A DNA stretch of 28,253 bases from CAYRTD01 sp964426915 (lineage in GTDB: Bacteria; Bacteroidota; Bacteroidia; Bacteroidales; GCA-2748055): NCBI GenBank assembly GCA_964426915.1, contig CAYRTD010000039.1, forward strand, positions 1-28,253. The letters run 5' to 3'. The notes beneath the pieces were generated by a model that saw nothing but the letters and a program-made list of their open reading frames with translations, was not told where the DNA came from and searched no databases. The first letter of the stretch is position 1; each line of letters begins with the position of its first letter. The position numbers were made by a program, and so were the translations under genes. Shown here in pieces: positions 1-7,436 of the stretch.

Positions 1-2
1 GA

Positions 3-311
3 GTATGGTCAGTTATGCCAAGATCATCAGCCGACTTTGAATTTGTATCATCGGGTGTGGGAATTAACGATAATAATGCTCTAAGCATGAAAGTATTCCC
101 GAATCCCGCGAATGATATGCTGAAAATTAAAAGCAACAGACAAATTGAAACAGTTCGTATTTATAGCATAAGCGGTGTCCTCATTAAAGAAATAAATACA
201 AACATGAACAATCTGAACATTGATTTGAATTCCTTCACCGCAGGAAGTTACATATTGAAGGTGAACACTGAAGATGGCGAAACGATTGTAAAGAGACTTA
301 TGAAGAGATAG
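3..311 (+). CDS. C-terminal part of a secreted protein with a T9SS type A sorting domain (5' partial)
   Basis: The reading frame is open to the left edge (codons from base 3), so the ATG at 15 is probably internal and the gene starts outside the window. The visible ~100 residues are a typical T9SS type A sorting tail: a VFPNPAND motif, a beta-strand stretch ending in VRIYSISGVLIKE, then FTAGSYILKV and a basic end (VKRLMKR). Family knowledge: this domain sends a Sec-exported protein through the type IX secretion system, where it is cleaved while the cargo is released or anchored to the surface. The cargo domain is out of view, so function is unknown. It converges on the cyanophycinase-like gene across a shared terminator. 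Confidence 0.85.
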   Translation, partial: VWSVMPRSSADFEFVSSGVGINDNNALSMKVFPNPANDMLKIKSNRQIETVRIYSISGVLIKEINTNMNNLNIDLNSFTAGSYILKVNTEDGETIVKRLMKR

Positions 312-333
312 GAAATAATTTATATATAGATAA

Positions 334-371
334 AAAACCGCAGGAGATTATGAGTCTTCTGCGGTTTTATT
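334..371. terminator. Bidirectional intrinsic terminator
   Basis: A perfect 10-bp inverted repeat (AAAACCGCAG at 334-343, CTGCGGTTTT at 359-368) with a further AGA/TCT pairing inside. It is A-rich on the left and T-rich on the right, so it can terminate both the T9SS cargo gene (+) and the cyanophycinase-like gene (-), which converge here. Confidence 0.8.
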
Positions 372-378
372 ATATCTA

Positions 379-1242
379 TTATAAGTTTTGCAGTGCAAAA
401 ATCTCCCCTGGCAAATAAACCGACAATTCCAGCCCTTCTCCACCCAGCAAACCCTCCTGAACCTTCACGTTTTCGTTTGGATTTCGAAGCACAATCACCT
501 GGCTTACCCCATGAACGGTTGCAGTATCATTTTTTACGTGAATGGCGGTAGATTCATCGATGCCCACCCCTGTTCTGGATGGATTTTCAAGAATAACAGC
601 GATCAGGCGATTTAGTCGCTGACGGGCAATAAAATGCTGATCCACAATTATACTTTCAATAAGCCCAAGACCCTCCTCAAGTATCATGTTATCGGCCTCA
701 ATGGTTTCGAAAAAACCGGTATAAACAGGGTGTTTCTTCTGGTCGCCGGTAATCATCAACCTGCTCTGTACGGCAGCACCAGCACTGGTTCCGGCAATCA
801 TTGATCCATTCCGATAGGCCATGTGGATGGCATCGAATACATTGGTGTTTTTAACAGAATCCATAAACCTTGCCTGCGCCCCACCGGTAATATAGATCAT
901 TGCAGCATTTTCGAGCAGTTTTAATTGTTCCTCCGACAACCCTTCCCTGCCCGATCTAAGATCATAGATATTTTGAATGCCCTGATCCCGAAATTGTTTG
1001 GCTGCATAATAAAAGGAAGTATCGGGCTCCGAGCTTGCCATGGGAAGAATGGTTATATACCCGGAAGTATCCACACCGCTTAAACGGATCATGTCCTGCA
1101 CCATTCTGGGAGGTCGGCTACCACCGCCAATTATGAAAAGGCTACCGCGGGGTGCAGATGTTTCCTGAGGAATAGTTTCAGGTTCGGTAGAACATGAAAA
1201 AAATAAAATAAATGTGAAAACAAGGAGAAGATAGTTTTTCAT
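379..1242 (-). CDS. Cyanophycinase-like serine peptidase (family S51), lipoprotein
   Basis: Family S51 exopeptidases split cyanophycin (poly-Asp with Arg side chains) or related beta-aspartyl peptides into dipeptides. Visible: a lipoprotein signal peptide with lipobox ending FFSC (Cys17); an N-terminal IIGGG stretch; the nucleophile elbow GTSAGA with Ser153; a DQHF motif with His203; and GIDES with Glu230. These three match the Ser-His-Glu set known for cyanobacterial CphB. Length (287 aa) fits the family. The lipid anchor implies it acts outside the cytoplasm, so it would scavenge external polymer or peptides rather than turn over an internal store; no cyanophycin synthetase is in the window. 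Substrate is inferred; a dipeptidase E-like role is an alternative. Confidence 0.85.
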   Translation of the reverse strand: MKNYLLLVFTFILFFSCSTEPETIPQETSAPRGSLFIIGGGSRPPRMVQDMIRLSGVDTSGYITILPMASSEPDTSFYYAAKQFRDQGIQNIYDLRSGREGLSEEQLKLLENAAMIYITGGAQARFMDSVKNTNVFDAIHMAYRNGSMIAGTSAGAAVQSRLMITGDQKKHPVYTGFFETIEADNMILEEGLGLIESIIVDQHFIARQRLNRLIAVILENPSRTGVGIDESTAIHVKNDTATVHGVSQVIVLRNPNENVKVQEGLLGGEGLELSVYLPGEIFALQNL

Positions 1243-1306
1243 TGGGTTTTTTTATAATTTACCCATGAAAAGGATGTGACCCTTAATTGAATTCCATACG
1301 AATAGA

Positions 1307-1365
1307 GGGGGTGGGGCGTCATTTACCGCGGACGCGACCGCGGCTAAGCATGCCCCCTTCCCCCC
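1307..1365. repeat. Nested GC-rich inverted repeat in the 1243-1438 intergenic gap
   Basis: Inner arms are two CCGCGG copies (1326-1331 and 1338-1343) around the loop ACGCGA. Outer arms are G-rich (1307-1317) and C-rich (1352-1365). The block is far more GC-rich than its surroundings. No T-run follows on either strand, so it is not a standard terminator. Role unknown. Confidence 0.5.
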
Positions 1366-1438
1366 AACCGCGCTTTGCCTTACAAAACTTTAGTGCAGTA
1401 AGGGAGTGGTTGAATTAATGAAAGTGGAGAAATGTGCA

Positions 1439-1756
1439 TTACAGGAGTATCAATAAAATAATAATAATAATCAAAGCACCTGCAGAAATATAAATTCCAC
1501 CACTAAGTTGCTGGAGTTTATCCTTGATAGTCATTACTTCATGGCGAAGTTTTTCTTTTTCCGGACTGTCAATATTTTTAATATCCATACTCCGGATATC
1601 ATATAATCTGTCGATCATGACCTGTGCCTGTTCTGCTGCGGAGGCCTCCTCAACAGACTCATTTTTAGCATTATCACTGGCCTTAGCATTTGCTTCCATA
1701 GGATAGAAAGCCAGAATCATTAAAAGGGTGATTAAACTTAACAAGAATTTTTTCAT
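1439..1756 (-). CDS. Small secreted/membrane protein of unknown function
   Basis: I do not recognise a named family. The 105 residues show an N-terminal signal peptide (ending near ANA, residue 24), a charged, probably helical middle (about 30-80, rich in E, K, D and A), and one C-terminal hydrophobic helix (about 84-105, LSGGIYISAGALIIII...) that runs to the last residue. It would thus be exported and held in the inner membrane by its tail. It stands alone, with gaps of about 200 and 450 bp on its two sides. The composition and architecture look like a real protein and the start is a clear ATG with a signal peptide. Confidence 0.65.
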   Translation of the reverse strand: MKKFLLSLITLLMILAFYPMEANAKASDNAKNESVEEASAAEQAQVMIDRLYDIRSMDIKNIDSPEKEKLRHEVMTIKDKLQQLSGGIYISAGALIIIIILLILL

Positions 1757-2207
1757 GACTTATAATTTTAATTATTACTGATTGATTTTAGGTGTTCTTC
1801 TAATTTGCTAACAAAGAAAGCTGGAAAGAGTTGGGTTCATATTCTGACTTTTTTCTTGAGTATACTAATCAAGTTAATGTTTAAGAAAAAATCATAATAG
1901 CATCTGTGCTGAATCATTCATAAAAAAATCGTATGTATTCAGATTGCTTAAAACTCCAGAATGAAGTAAGAATTATTGACTAACTGGGTAGCTGCAAAAA
2001 ATAAAATATCATAAACAATTGATGATCTGCATAATAATACAATGACCCAATTTCAGGGCATCTGATATATTGCTAAACACTTGAAATTTAATACGATATT
2101 ATTGGGTCCCGACACCTGAAATCTCCTTAAACCTGCCAAAGAAAAACTTAGGTTAAATCTGTAAAATTGAATATTTTTCAGAAAGCGACTAATTCAGCTC
2201 ATGTTGT
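1757..2207. other. Gene-free stretch, 451 bp, with interlocking inverted repeats
   Basis: AT-rich, with no convincing ORF on either strand and no tRNA or terminator recognised. The only structure I see is at 2044-2122: GACCCAAT (2044-2051) pairs with ATTGGGTC (2101-2108), while the overlapping ATTTCAGG (2050-2057) pairs with CCTGAAAT (2115-2122). The two pairings share bases and cannot both form fully. Confidence 0.5.
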
Positions 2208-2936
2208 CTAATCTTTGTGGTCTATCAGGTCCCTGATCACCACACTCGCCATAGCCAATCCAAAAGAAGACGGCATGTAAGAGATTGTACCTACATGGGA
2301 TTTCCGGTTCTGTTCTCCTTCAACCTCTACTACGGCATTGGGATTTACTTTCTCGGGTGAAAAAACCACTTTAAAACCTTCGTAAATACCCAAACGATGG
2401 AGCTGTTTTCGTATGGCTTGAGCAAATCGGTCGTTGTAAGATTCAGAAATGTCGGTTATCTGTATCTGGGTTGGATCGAATTTTCCTCCACTTCCCATGG
2501 AACTGACAAGAGGATATCCTTTTTCGAATGTTTTTTTGATGAAAAAGACCTTTGGGGAAAGGGTATCGATTGCATCAGCAACATAATCATACCGGGTTTT
2601 GAGGATCTCATCTATAGCTGTATCTTTCATAAATTCAACGTGACTGTGCACAACTATTTCCGGATTTATATCCTTAAGCCGCTTTTCCATGATAAGTGCC
2701 TTGTCCTGACCTTCGGTGGAAGTAAGAGCAACCACCTGCCGGTTGCGGTTGGTTGCCTGTACATGATCTCCGTCTATAAGAGTCATTTCTCCTATTCCGC
2801 CACGTGCAAGCATTTCGGCAAGTATTCCTCCCACCCCTCCAAGCCCAACAACCAGTACATGCGATGATGCAAGTTTACAAAGCGCTTCTTTACCCATCAA
2901 CAATTCCGTTCTTTCCTGCCATGCCGGGATACTCAT
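2208..2936 (-). CDS. tcdA: tRNA threonylcarbamoyladenosine dehydratase (TcdA/CsdL, ThiF/E1-like)
   Basis: TcdA uses ATP to cyclise t6A at position 37 of ANN-decoding tRNAs into ct6A. Visible: the nucleotide-binding GLGGVGG loop (31-37), LIDGD (53-57), the E1-family TNRNRQ block (62-67), and a C-terminal half with SMGSGGKFDP and YNDRFAQAIRK. The 242-aa length fits the YgdL group rather than ThiF or MoeB. No CxxC zinc pairs are seen, which also fits TcdA. The start codon lies inside the end of the tatD gene (4-base overlap), so the two are translationally coupled in a gltX-tatD-tcdA operon, a grouping with a tRNA theme. Confidence 0.9.
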   Translation of the reverse strand: MSIPAWQERTELLMGKEALCKLASSHVLVVGLGGVGGILAEMLARGGIGEMTLIDGDHVQATNRNRQVVALTSTEGQDKALIMEKRLKDINPEIVVHSHVEFMKDTAIDEILKTRYDYVADAIDTLSPKVFFIKKTFEKGYPLVSSMGSGGKFDPTQIQITDISESYNDRFAQAIRKQLHRLGIYEGFKVVFSPEKVNPNAVVEVEGEQNRKSHVGTISYMPSSFGLAMASVVIRDLIDHKD

Positions 2937-3610
2937 TTTGTAAATACTTTTCTATAATTATTAAATACAATTTCCTTAAGCTCTTCGGTACTAACTCTCA
3001 TACACCCGGCCACTTTTTCATAAATCTGCCGAATGTCATTCTCATCATCAGTTTCAATAAACAGGAATTCTTTGGGCATAGAGTTCAGAATCTCATGACA
3101 CTTTTTACTGCTATGTAAAAGCCTTGAGCCTGCTGAGATGTAAATCCCTTTATCTATCATGTCGTCTGCCAGCTGGGCACTGCTGTTAAAACCATGTAAA
3201 ATCCATGCTTGATTTGCATTCGTATCTTTACGGATTTCAAGCAGTTCCTGATAGGCTTTAACGCAATGAATAATTACAGGGAGATCGTTCTCTTCCGAAA
3301 TTCTGATCTGTTTCAGAAAGATATTCTTCTGTTTCTCCAGGGGTACTTTTATGATTTTATCCAACCCGCATTCTCCTATCGCTACCACATTTTCATTCCG
3401 TACTGCACCTTCGAGATTTTTTTCAAGATTTTCCGGCTCATCGAAGTTCTCAATATGCCATGGATGAAGTCCGACTGAAACCGGCATCTGACCAATCTCC
3501 TCCTGAAAATCCTGCAGAAAAAGATTATAAATCCTGAAAACTCCCTGAGGCATCTCTCTACTATGAGAATGAATATCTATAAAATCGGTTTTACCCGGAA
3601 CAGCTTGCAT
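2933..3610 (-). CDS. TatD-family metal-dependent hydrolase
   Basis: A TIM-barrel hydrolase of the amidohydrolase superfamily; TatD homologues are metal-dependent nucleases or DNA-quality enzymes in several bacteria. Metal ligands are in the expected order: HSH (His14, His16), GECGLD (Glu80), IIHC (His115), LHGF (His139) and IETDDEN (Asp188). At 225 aa it is shorter than E. coli TatD (about 260 aa); several Bacteroidota copies are similarly compact. It begins 11 bases after the gltX stop and overlaps tcdA by four bases. The exact substrate cannot be read from the sequence. Confidence 0.9.
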   Translation of the reverse strand: MQAVPGKTDFIDIHSHSREMPQGVFRIYNLFLQDFQEEIGQMPVSVGLHPWHIENFDEPENLEKNLEGAVRNENVVAIGECGLDKIIKVPLEKQKNIFLKQIRISEENDLPVIIHCVKAYQELLEIRKDTNANQAWILHGFNSSAQLADDMIDKGIYISAGSRLLHSSKKCHEILNSMPKEFLFIETDDENDIRQIYEKVAGCMRVSTEELKEIVFNNYRKVFTK

Positions 3611-3621
3611 AACAGATCCAA

Positions 3622-5157
3622 TTAAAACTTTTTTTCTATCTCTTCAACTGCTCTTTTCATTCGGGCAAGGGTTTCTTCCTTCCCGATTACCTCAGCTATA
3701 TCGAACAATCCGGGCCCTCTTGATGCTCCTACCAGGCAGAGACGCCAGGCATTCATCACTGCTCCCATCCCGAGGTCATTTTCTTCAATCCAGGATTTTA
3801 CATTTTTTTCCATGATGTCTGCCCCAAAAGGCTCGCAATTTTTTAGAACCTCCATCAGATCATTCATGTTCCCCGGACTGTCTTCCTTCCATTTTTTCTT
3901 TACTGTTTTATTATCGTATTCCTCCGGAGCTCTGAAGAAAAAATCAGCATCATCCCAAATATCACCGACAAAATCAGCTCTTTCCCTTACAAGTTCCACA
4001 ACTCTTTCCACCTTTTCCCGGTCGGCATGAATATTCTTTTTCTCCAATATCTCTATAAATTTATTGGATATGGACCTAATGTCCTTCATTTGCATGTACT
4101 GATGATTGAACCACCGGGCTTTATCCGGATCAAATTTGGCGCCTGCCTTACCTACATCAGAAAGCTCAAAACTATCCACCATTTCGTCAAGGCTGAATAT
4201 TTCCTTCTCACCACCGGGATTCCAGCCCAGCAAAGCCAGGATGTTTATACAGGCTTCGGGGAAATATCCCGATTCCCTGTAACCAGGAGAGACTTCACCG
4301 GTTTTGGGGTCTTTCCACTCCAGCGGAAATACAGGAAAACCACCCTTATCGCCGTCGCGTTTACTGAGTTTTCCTTTCCCTGTCGGTTTCAGGATCAATG
4401 GAAGATGAGCAAACTGAGGCATATAGTCTTCCCATCCCAGAGCACGATATAAACTTACATGAAGAGGAAGAGAAGGCAGCCATTCTTCCCCCCGTATTAC
4501 ATGAGTTATCTTCATCAGGTAATCATCCACCACATTGGCAAGATGATACGTGGGCATACCATCCGATTTAAAGAGAACTTTATCATCGAGAGTTGAGCTA
4601 AGAACATTTACCCTGCCCCTGATCTCGTCCTGCATTACAATCTCCTGTTCTGCGGTGAATTTGAAGCGTATTACATAGGGTTGTCCTTCCTCTATCAGAT
4701 TTTTCACCTCAGGGTCGGGAAGATTAAGAGAATTTCTTAGGTTGTTCCGCACACTGGCATCGTACCGGAAAGTCTCTCCACGACTTTCATAATCCAATCG
4801 TAATTTATCCAGTTCTTCCGGCGTATCAAATGCATAATAAGCATAACCCGAAAGAGCCAGGTTTTCTGCATACTCATGGTAAATATCTTTTCTCTCCGAT
4901 TGACGGTAAGGAGCGAATTCCCCTCCCTTTTCAACCCCTTCATCCGGATCTATACCACACCACTTCAACGATTCGAGAATATACTCCTCTGCACCCGGCA
5001 CATAACGAAGCTGATCCGTATCTTCTATTCTAAGAATGAAAGCACCTTTATATTTTTTTGCGAAAAGGTAGTTAAAAAGGGCCGTTCTAAGTCCTCCTAT
5101 ATGAAGAGGACCTGTAGGACTTGGTGCAAAACGCACACGTACTAGTTCATTTGACAT
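3622..5157 (-). CDS. gltX: Glutamyl-tRNA synthetase
   Basis: A class I aminoacyl-tRNA synthetase charging tRNA-Glu. The N-terminal Rossmann domain has the HIGH-type signature HIGG (19-22) after APSPTGPLH, with RIEDTD at 43-48. The KMSKS-type loop is KLSKR (263-267). The rest of the 511 residues form the helical anticodon-binding region. The cysteine-rich zinc knuckle of enterobacterial GluRS is absent. First gene of an apparent gltX-tatD-tcdA operon. A perfect TAnnTTTG box lies just 14 bases upstream of the ATG (5171-5178), implying a very short leader, and a heptamer tandem array begins directly behind that promoter. Confidence 0.97.
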   Translation of the reverse strand: MSNELVRVRFAPSPTGPLHIGGLRTALFNYLFAKKYKGAFILRIEDTDQLRYVPGAEEYILESLKWCGIDPDEGVEKGGEFAPYRQSERKDIYHEYAENLALSGYAYYAFDTPEELDKLRLDYESRGETFRYDASVRNNLRNSLNLPDPEVKNLIEEGQPYVIRFKFTAEQEIVMQDEIRGRVNVLSSTLDDKVLFKSDGMPTYHLANVVDDYLMKITHVIRGEEWLPSLPLHVSLYRALGWEDYMPQFAHLPLILKPTGKGKLSKRDGDKGGFPVFPLEWKDPKTGEVSPGYRESGYFPEACINILALLGWNPGGEKEIFSLDEMVDSFELSDVGKAGAKFDPDKARWFNHQYMQMKDIRSISNKFIEILEKKNIHADREKVERVVELVRERADFVGDIWDDADFFFRAPEEYDNKTVKKKWKEDSPGNMNDLMEVLKNCEPFGADIMEKNVKSWIEENDLGMGAVMNAWRLCLVGASRGPGLFDIAEVIGKEETLARMKRAVEEIEKKF

Positions 5158-5170
5158 ATTTGTTTTTTTG

Positions 5171-5178
5171 CAAAGATA
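5171..5178 (-). promoter_or_regulatory. Predicted -7 box of the gltX promoter
   Basis: The minus strand reads TATCTTTG, a full match to the Bacteroidota -7 consensus TAnnTTTG, ending 13 bases before the gltX ATG. The expected -33 region falls at about 5196-5203, which here is a run of eight G (C on the coding strand), so no good TTTG -33 box is present. Confidence 0.45.
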
Positions 5179-5202
5179 TAAAAAGGAAGGGAATTGGGGG
5201 GG

Positions 5203-5374
5203 GTGATCGGTGATCGGTAATCAGTGATCGGTGATCAGTGATCGGTGATTGGTGATCGGTGATCAGTGATCGGTGATTGGTGATCGGTGATTGGTGATCG
5301 GTGATTGGTGATCGGTGATTGGTGATCGGTATCCGTATCGGTGATCGGTATCGGTGTGACGTGATTGGTGTGAC
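5203..5374. repeat. Heptamer tandem repeat array (GTGATCG type)
   Basis: Eighteen consecutive 7-mers fill 5203-5328. Every even-numbered unit is GTGATCG, while odd units vary (mainly GTGATTG or GTGATCA), giving a 14-bp higher-order period. A degenerate tail of 6- and 7-mers (GTATCG, GTGATCG, GTGTGAC, GTGATTG) runs to about 5374. It lies between the stop of the CDF gene and the gltX promoter. A G8 run (5196-5203) adjoins it on the gltX side. Confidence 0.95.
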
Positions 5375-5417
5375 TATTGGTAGAAATCTCAAAGCACCTG
5401 CTGTACCTTTCCTGGTA

Positions 5418-6305
5418 TCAGCAGCCCATTTCACAATCATCCTCAATTTTCTTATTCTCTACCTGAAAGGTTGTATGACCTATACCGAATTTCTCCCTTA
5501 GTTCTTTCTGTAAACTATAAAGGAATTCATCTTCTTTTTTTTCGGGCATTACAAGATGGGCAGTAAGGGCCACCTGTGTTGTGCTCATCGCCCAGATATG
5601 AAGATCGTGTATGGCATCTACATCGGTCTTCGATAAAAGGTACTCCCTTACCTCCTCCAGATCGATGTCCCTGGGAACAGCATCAAGGGCAAGATTTATT
5701 GAATCGATAAACAATCGCCAGGTTCCCCAAAGAATTACCGCAATAATAATAAAACTCATAAGCGGATCGATCCAGTGATTTCCGGTAAGATATATCAGGA
5801 GTCCGGCAACTACCACCCCCAGGGAAACGGCAGCATCGGCAGCCATGTGCAAAAATGCACCCCGGATGTTCAAATCGTCTTTCTGACCTTTCATAAACAT
5901 CAGGGCAGTGACTGTATTGATCACCACTCCGATACCGGCAACTATCATAACCTGGGTGCCAGCAACAGGTTCCGGGTTTCTTATTTTACCCGCCGCATCC
6001 CATCCAATAGCAATAACGGCTCCGAAAAGCAAAAAAGCATTTAGTATGGAAACAAGAATGGTAGTTTTTCTCAGTCCATAAGTGTATTTTCCCTTAGGCT
6101 TCCGTGTTGCAAGCCATGCAGCTGTCCAGGCGAAAGCCAGGCTCAGCACATCACTCGCGTTGTGGCCGGCATCGGCTAAAAGGGCCGATGAGTTGGCCAT
6201 AAGACCAAAAAAGACCTCAACTGCCACAAAAATAACGTTCAAAGCTATTCCTATGGCAAAAGCTTTGTTGTGGGTTGATTGAGGAAGGTGATGAATGTGG
6301 GCCAT
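5418..6305 (-). CDS. Cation diffusion facilitator (zinc/cobalt/cadmium exporter, ZitB/CzcD type)
   Basis: CDF proteins export divalent cations, mostly Zn2+, from the cytoplasm by proton antiport as dimers. Numbered from the chosen ATG (MAHIHHLPQS, 295 aa), the paired metal site is HxxxD twice: His48-Asp52 in TM2 (LLADAGHNASD) and His153-Asp157 in TM5 (HMAADAAVS), the zinc-type pattern. About six membrane helices are followed by a soluble C-terminal domain (from ~210; DLHIWAMS) and a Cys-containing end. A longer in-frame start at 6368 exists, but 6305 gives the normal family N terminus and a -7-like box lies just upstream of it. A ZIP importer lies about 1.1 kb away, so metal uptake and efflux genes are near each other. 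Confidence 0.9.
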   Translation of the reverse strand: MAHIHHLPQSTHNKAFAIGIALNVIFVAVEVFFGLMANSSALLADAGHNASDVLSLAFAWTAAWLATRKPKGKYTYGLRKTTILVSILNAFLLFGAVIAIGWDAAGKIRNPEPVAGTQVMIVAGIGVVINTVTALMFMKGQKDDLNIRGAFLHMAADAAVSLGVVVAGLLIYLTGNHWIDPLMSFIIIAVILWGTWRLFIDSINLALDAVPRDIDLEEVREYLLSKTDVDAIHDLHIWAMSTTQVALTAHLVMPEKKEDEFLYSLQKELREKFGIGHTTFQVENKKIEDDCEMGC

Positions 6306-6309
6306 GGAA

Positions 6310-6317
6310 CAAAAATA
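6310..6317 (-). promoter_or_regulatory. Possible -7 box for the CDF exporter
   Basis: The minus strand reads TATTTTTG, matching TAnnTTTG, only a few bases before the chosen ATG. If used, the transcript would be nearly leaderless. No clear -33 TTTG is seen at the expected spacing, so this is tentative. Confidence 0.3.
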
Positions 6318-6764
6318 AGGAAAAAGATTGAAACGCAGAACCAGGAGAAACGAGCTTCGCAACCGCACGCTGTCGCTGAAGCTTTCCGCGAGCGTAGAAG
6401 CTCTGCGCTGCGCCTTCAGGCAAGCTTTTGGCGGCCGAAGGGAGACGCTAGCGTAGGCGCCTAAAGCTATAAGAGAACACGGTCGATGAAGTCAATAAAA
6501 TCCATGAAATCTCTCAATTATCTCCCGAAAGCTTTCAGAACGGCATAAGTTCGACGAAATGATTTTGCATTGAAATAGTTTGAGGGCTTTAAAAAAGTAA
6601 TAATCATTAAAAAATAACTTACCATCTGAAAGTAACCCAAAACTAAAAAACACTCTTTAGTCCCACATAATCGTGCAATATAGCATCCAGAAAAAATAAC
6701 TTGAAAAAAGAGTTGCATAAGAGACAGTCTCCTCAAGACGTGCAAAATTTTAATTTACATAACT
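6318..6764. other. Gene-free stretch with a GC-rich block and a diverged repeat copy
   Basis: From about 6351 to 6470 the sequence turns GC-rich (64 of 100 bases in 6361-6460), with recurring GAAGCT/AAGCTT and GCGTAG words and the palindrome ACGCTAGCGT near 6445. A diverged copy of the inverted-repeat element found beside pabC follows at 6582-6664. No credible gene is seen; a 75-codon minus-strand frame here (6518-6745) is built largely from the repeat. Confidence 0.6.
6582..6664. repeat. Diverged copy (B) of the GAGGGTGTCTAAAAAGT element
   Basis: Shares AAAAAGTAATAATCATT with the copy at 15544-15621, and then a near-identical AACTTAC. Its right end (about 6644-6664) also aligns with the right end of that copy. 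It differs by about 17 extra central bases and by decayed termini. Confidence 0.6.
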
Positions 6765-7253
6765 CTATTTCCTCAAAACAATCCTCCCTGTTTCGGTTTC
6801 ATCATCAAGCTTGAAACTATAAAAATAAACACCATTCGACAGGGCCGATCCATCAAAGCGAAAATGATAATCCCCCGGCTCCAGAATACTGTTATGCAAT
6901 GTCTTTACTTTTCTTCCCAGAATGTTATAAATCTCAAGATTTACCTTTGTATTCTCTTTTAAACTAAATTTGAAATTTATAAATGTTGAAAAGGGATTCG
7001 GGTAAGCCGACAGGCTGATTGTACTGTCCTTAAAAATATCAGGATCCTGATGAAGAGTAAAAGATTCATTAAATCCTGTTTTAGTACGAGCCTCATCTGA
7101 ATGGTAAAGTTCTTCAGAACCTTGAAATAATGCATTCTCATAAGGATTTTTATAACCCTCCCCAATTGATTTATTGCCGATACTGATAAAAGCATTCAGA
7201 ACAGAGGGGAAAAGGAAAAGCATTATGCTAAGATAAAGTATATTTTTTTTCAT
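6765..7253 (-). CDS. Short secreted protein with a T9SS type A sorting domain
   Basis: A 162-residue protein with an N-terminal signal peptide (to about residue 21) and a C-terminal T9SS sorting domain: AYPNPFSTFINFKF near 83-96, then VNLEIYNILGRKVKTL, PGDYHFRFDGSALSNGVYFYSF and a basic GRIVLRK end. Only about 60 residues of low-complexity, non-domain sequence lie between the two, so the mature cargo is tiny or the gene is the surviving end of a larger one. Function is unknown. It stands alone, with about 180 bp to the ZIP gene upstream. Confidence 0.85.
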   Translation of the reverse strand: MKKNILYLSIMLFLFPSVLNAFISIGNKSIGEGYKNPYENALFQGSEELYHSDEARTKTGFNESFTLHQDPDIFKDSTISLSAYPNPFSTFINFKFSLKENTKVNLEIYNILGRKVKTLHNSILEPGDYHFRFDGSALSNGVYFYSFKLDDETETGRIVLRK

Positions 7254-7436
7254 AAGGTATTTCTTTTATGTTATATTATTTCGCTGAAATTGCATCTCTA
7301 TTGACAGATCCTAATTATTGATAGCATAACAAGTTAAGAATGAATTTCAAGCCTTCGGGAGATTATAGTACAAATACTGTTCCTAAACCGGGGTGAATAA
7401 AGAAAATATGTCCTATACCTTTTTCGCAGCACGTCA

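Noticed and set aside
2397..2867. 156-codon plus-strand ORF
   Set aside because: Lies wholly opposite tcdA, whose motifs are intact; a shadow frame.
5203..5374. Tandem array as a CRISPR
   Set aside because: Units are 7 bases, directly adjacent, with no unique spacers and no cas genes.
5147..5446. 99-codon minus-strand ORF encoding a repetitive SPITDH/NHR peptide
   Set aside because: It is a translation of the heptamer array and overlaps the gltX start; 7-base units give a 7-residue period in any frame.
6518..6745. 75-codon minus-strand ORF in the gap after the CDF gene
   Set aside because: Much of it is read from the decayed repeat copy B; no domain, and the hydrophobic look comes from T-rich sequence.
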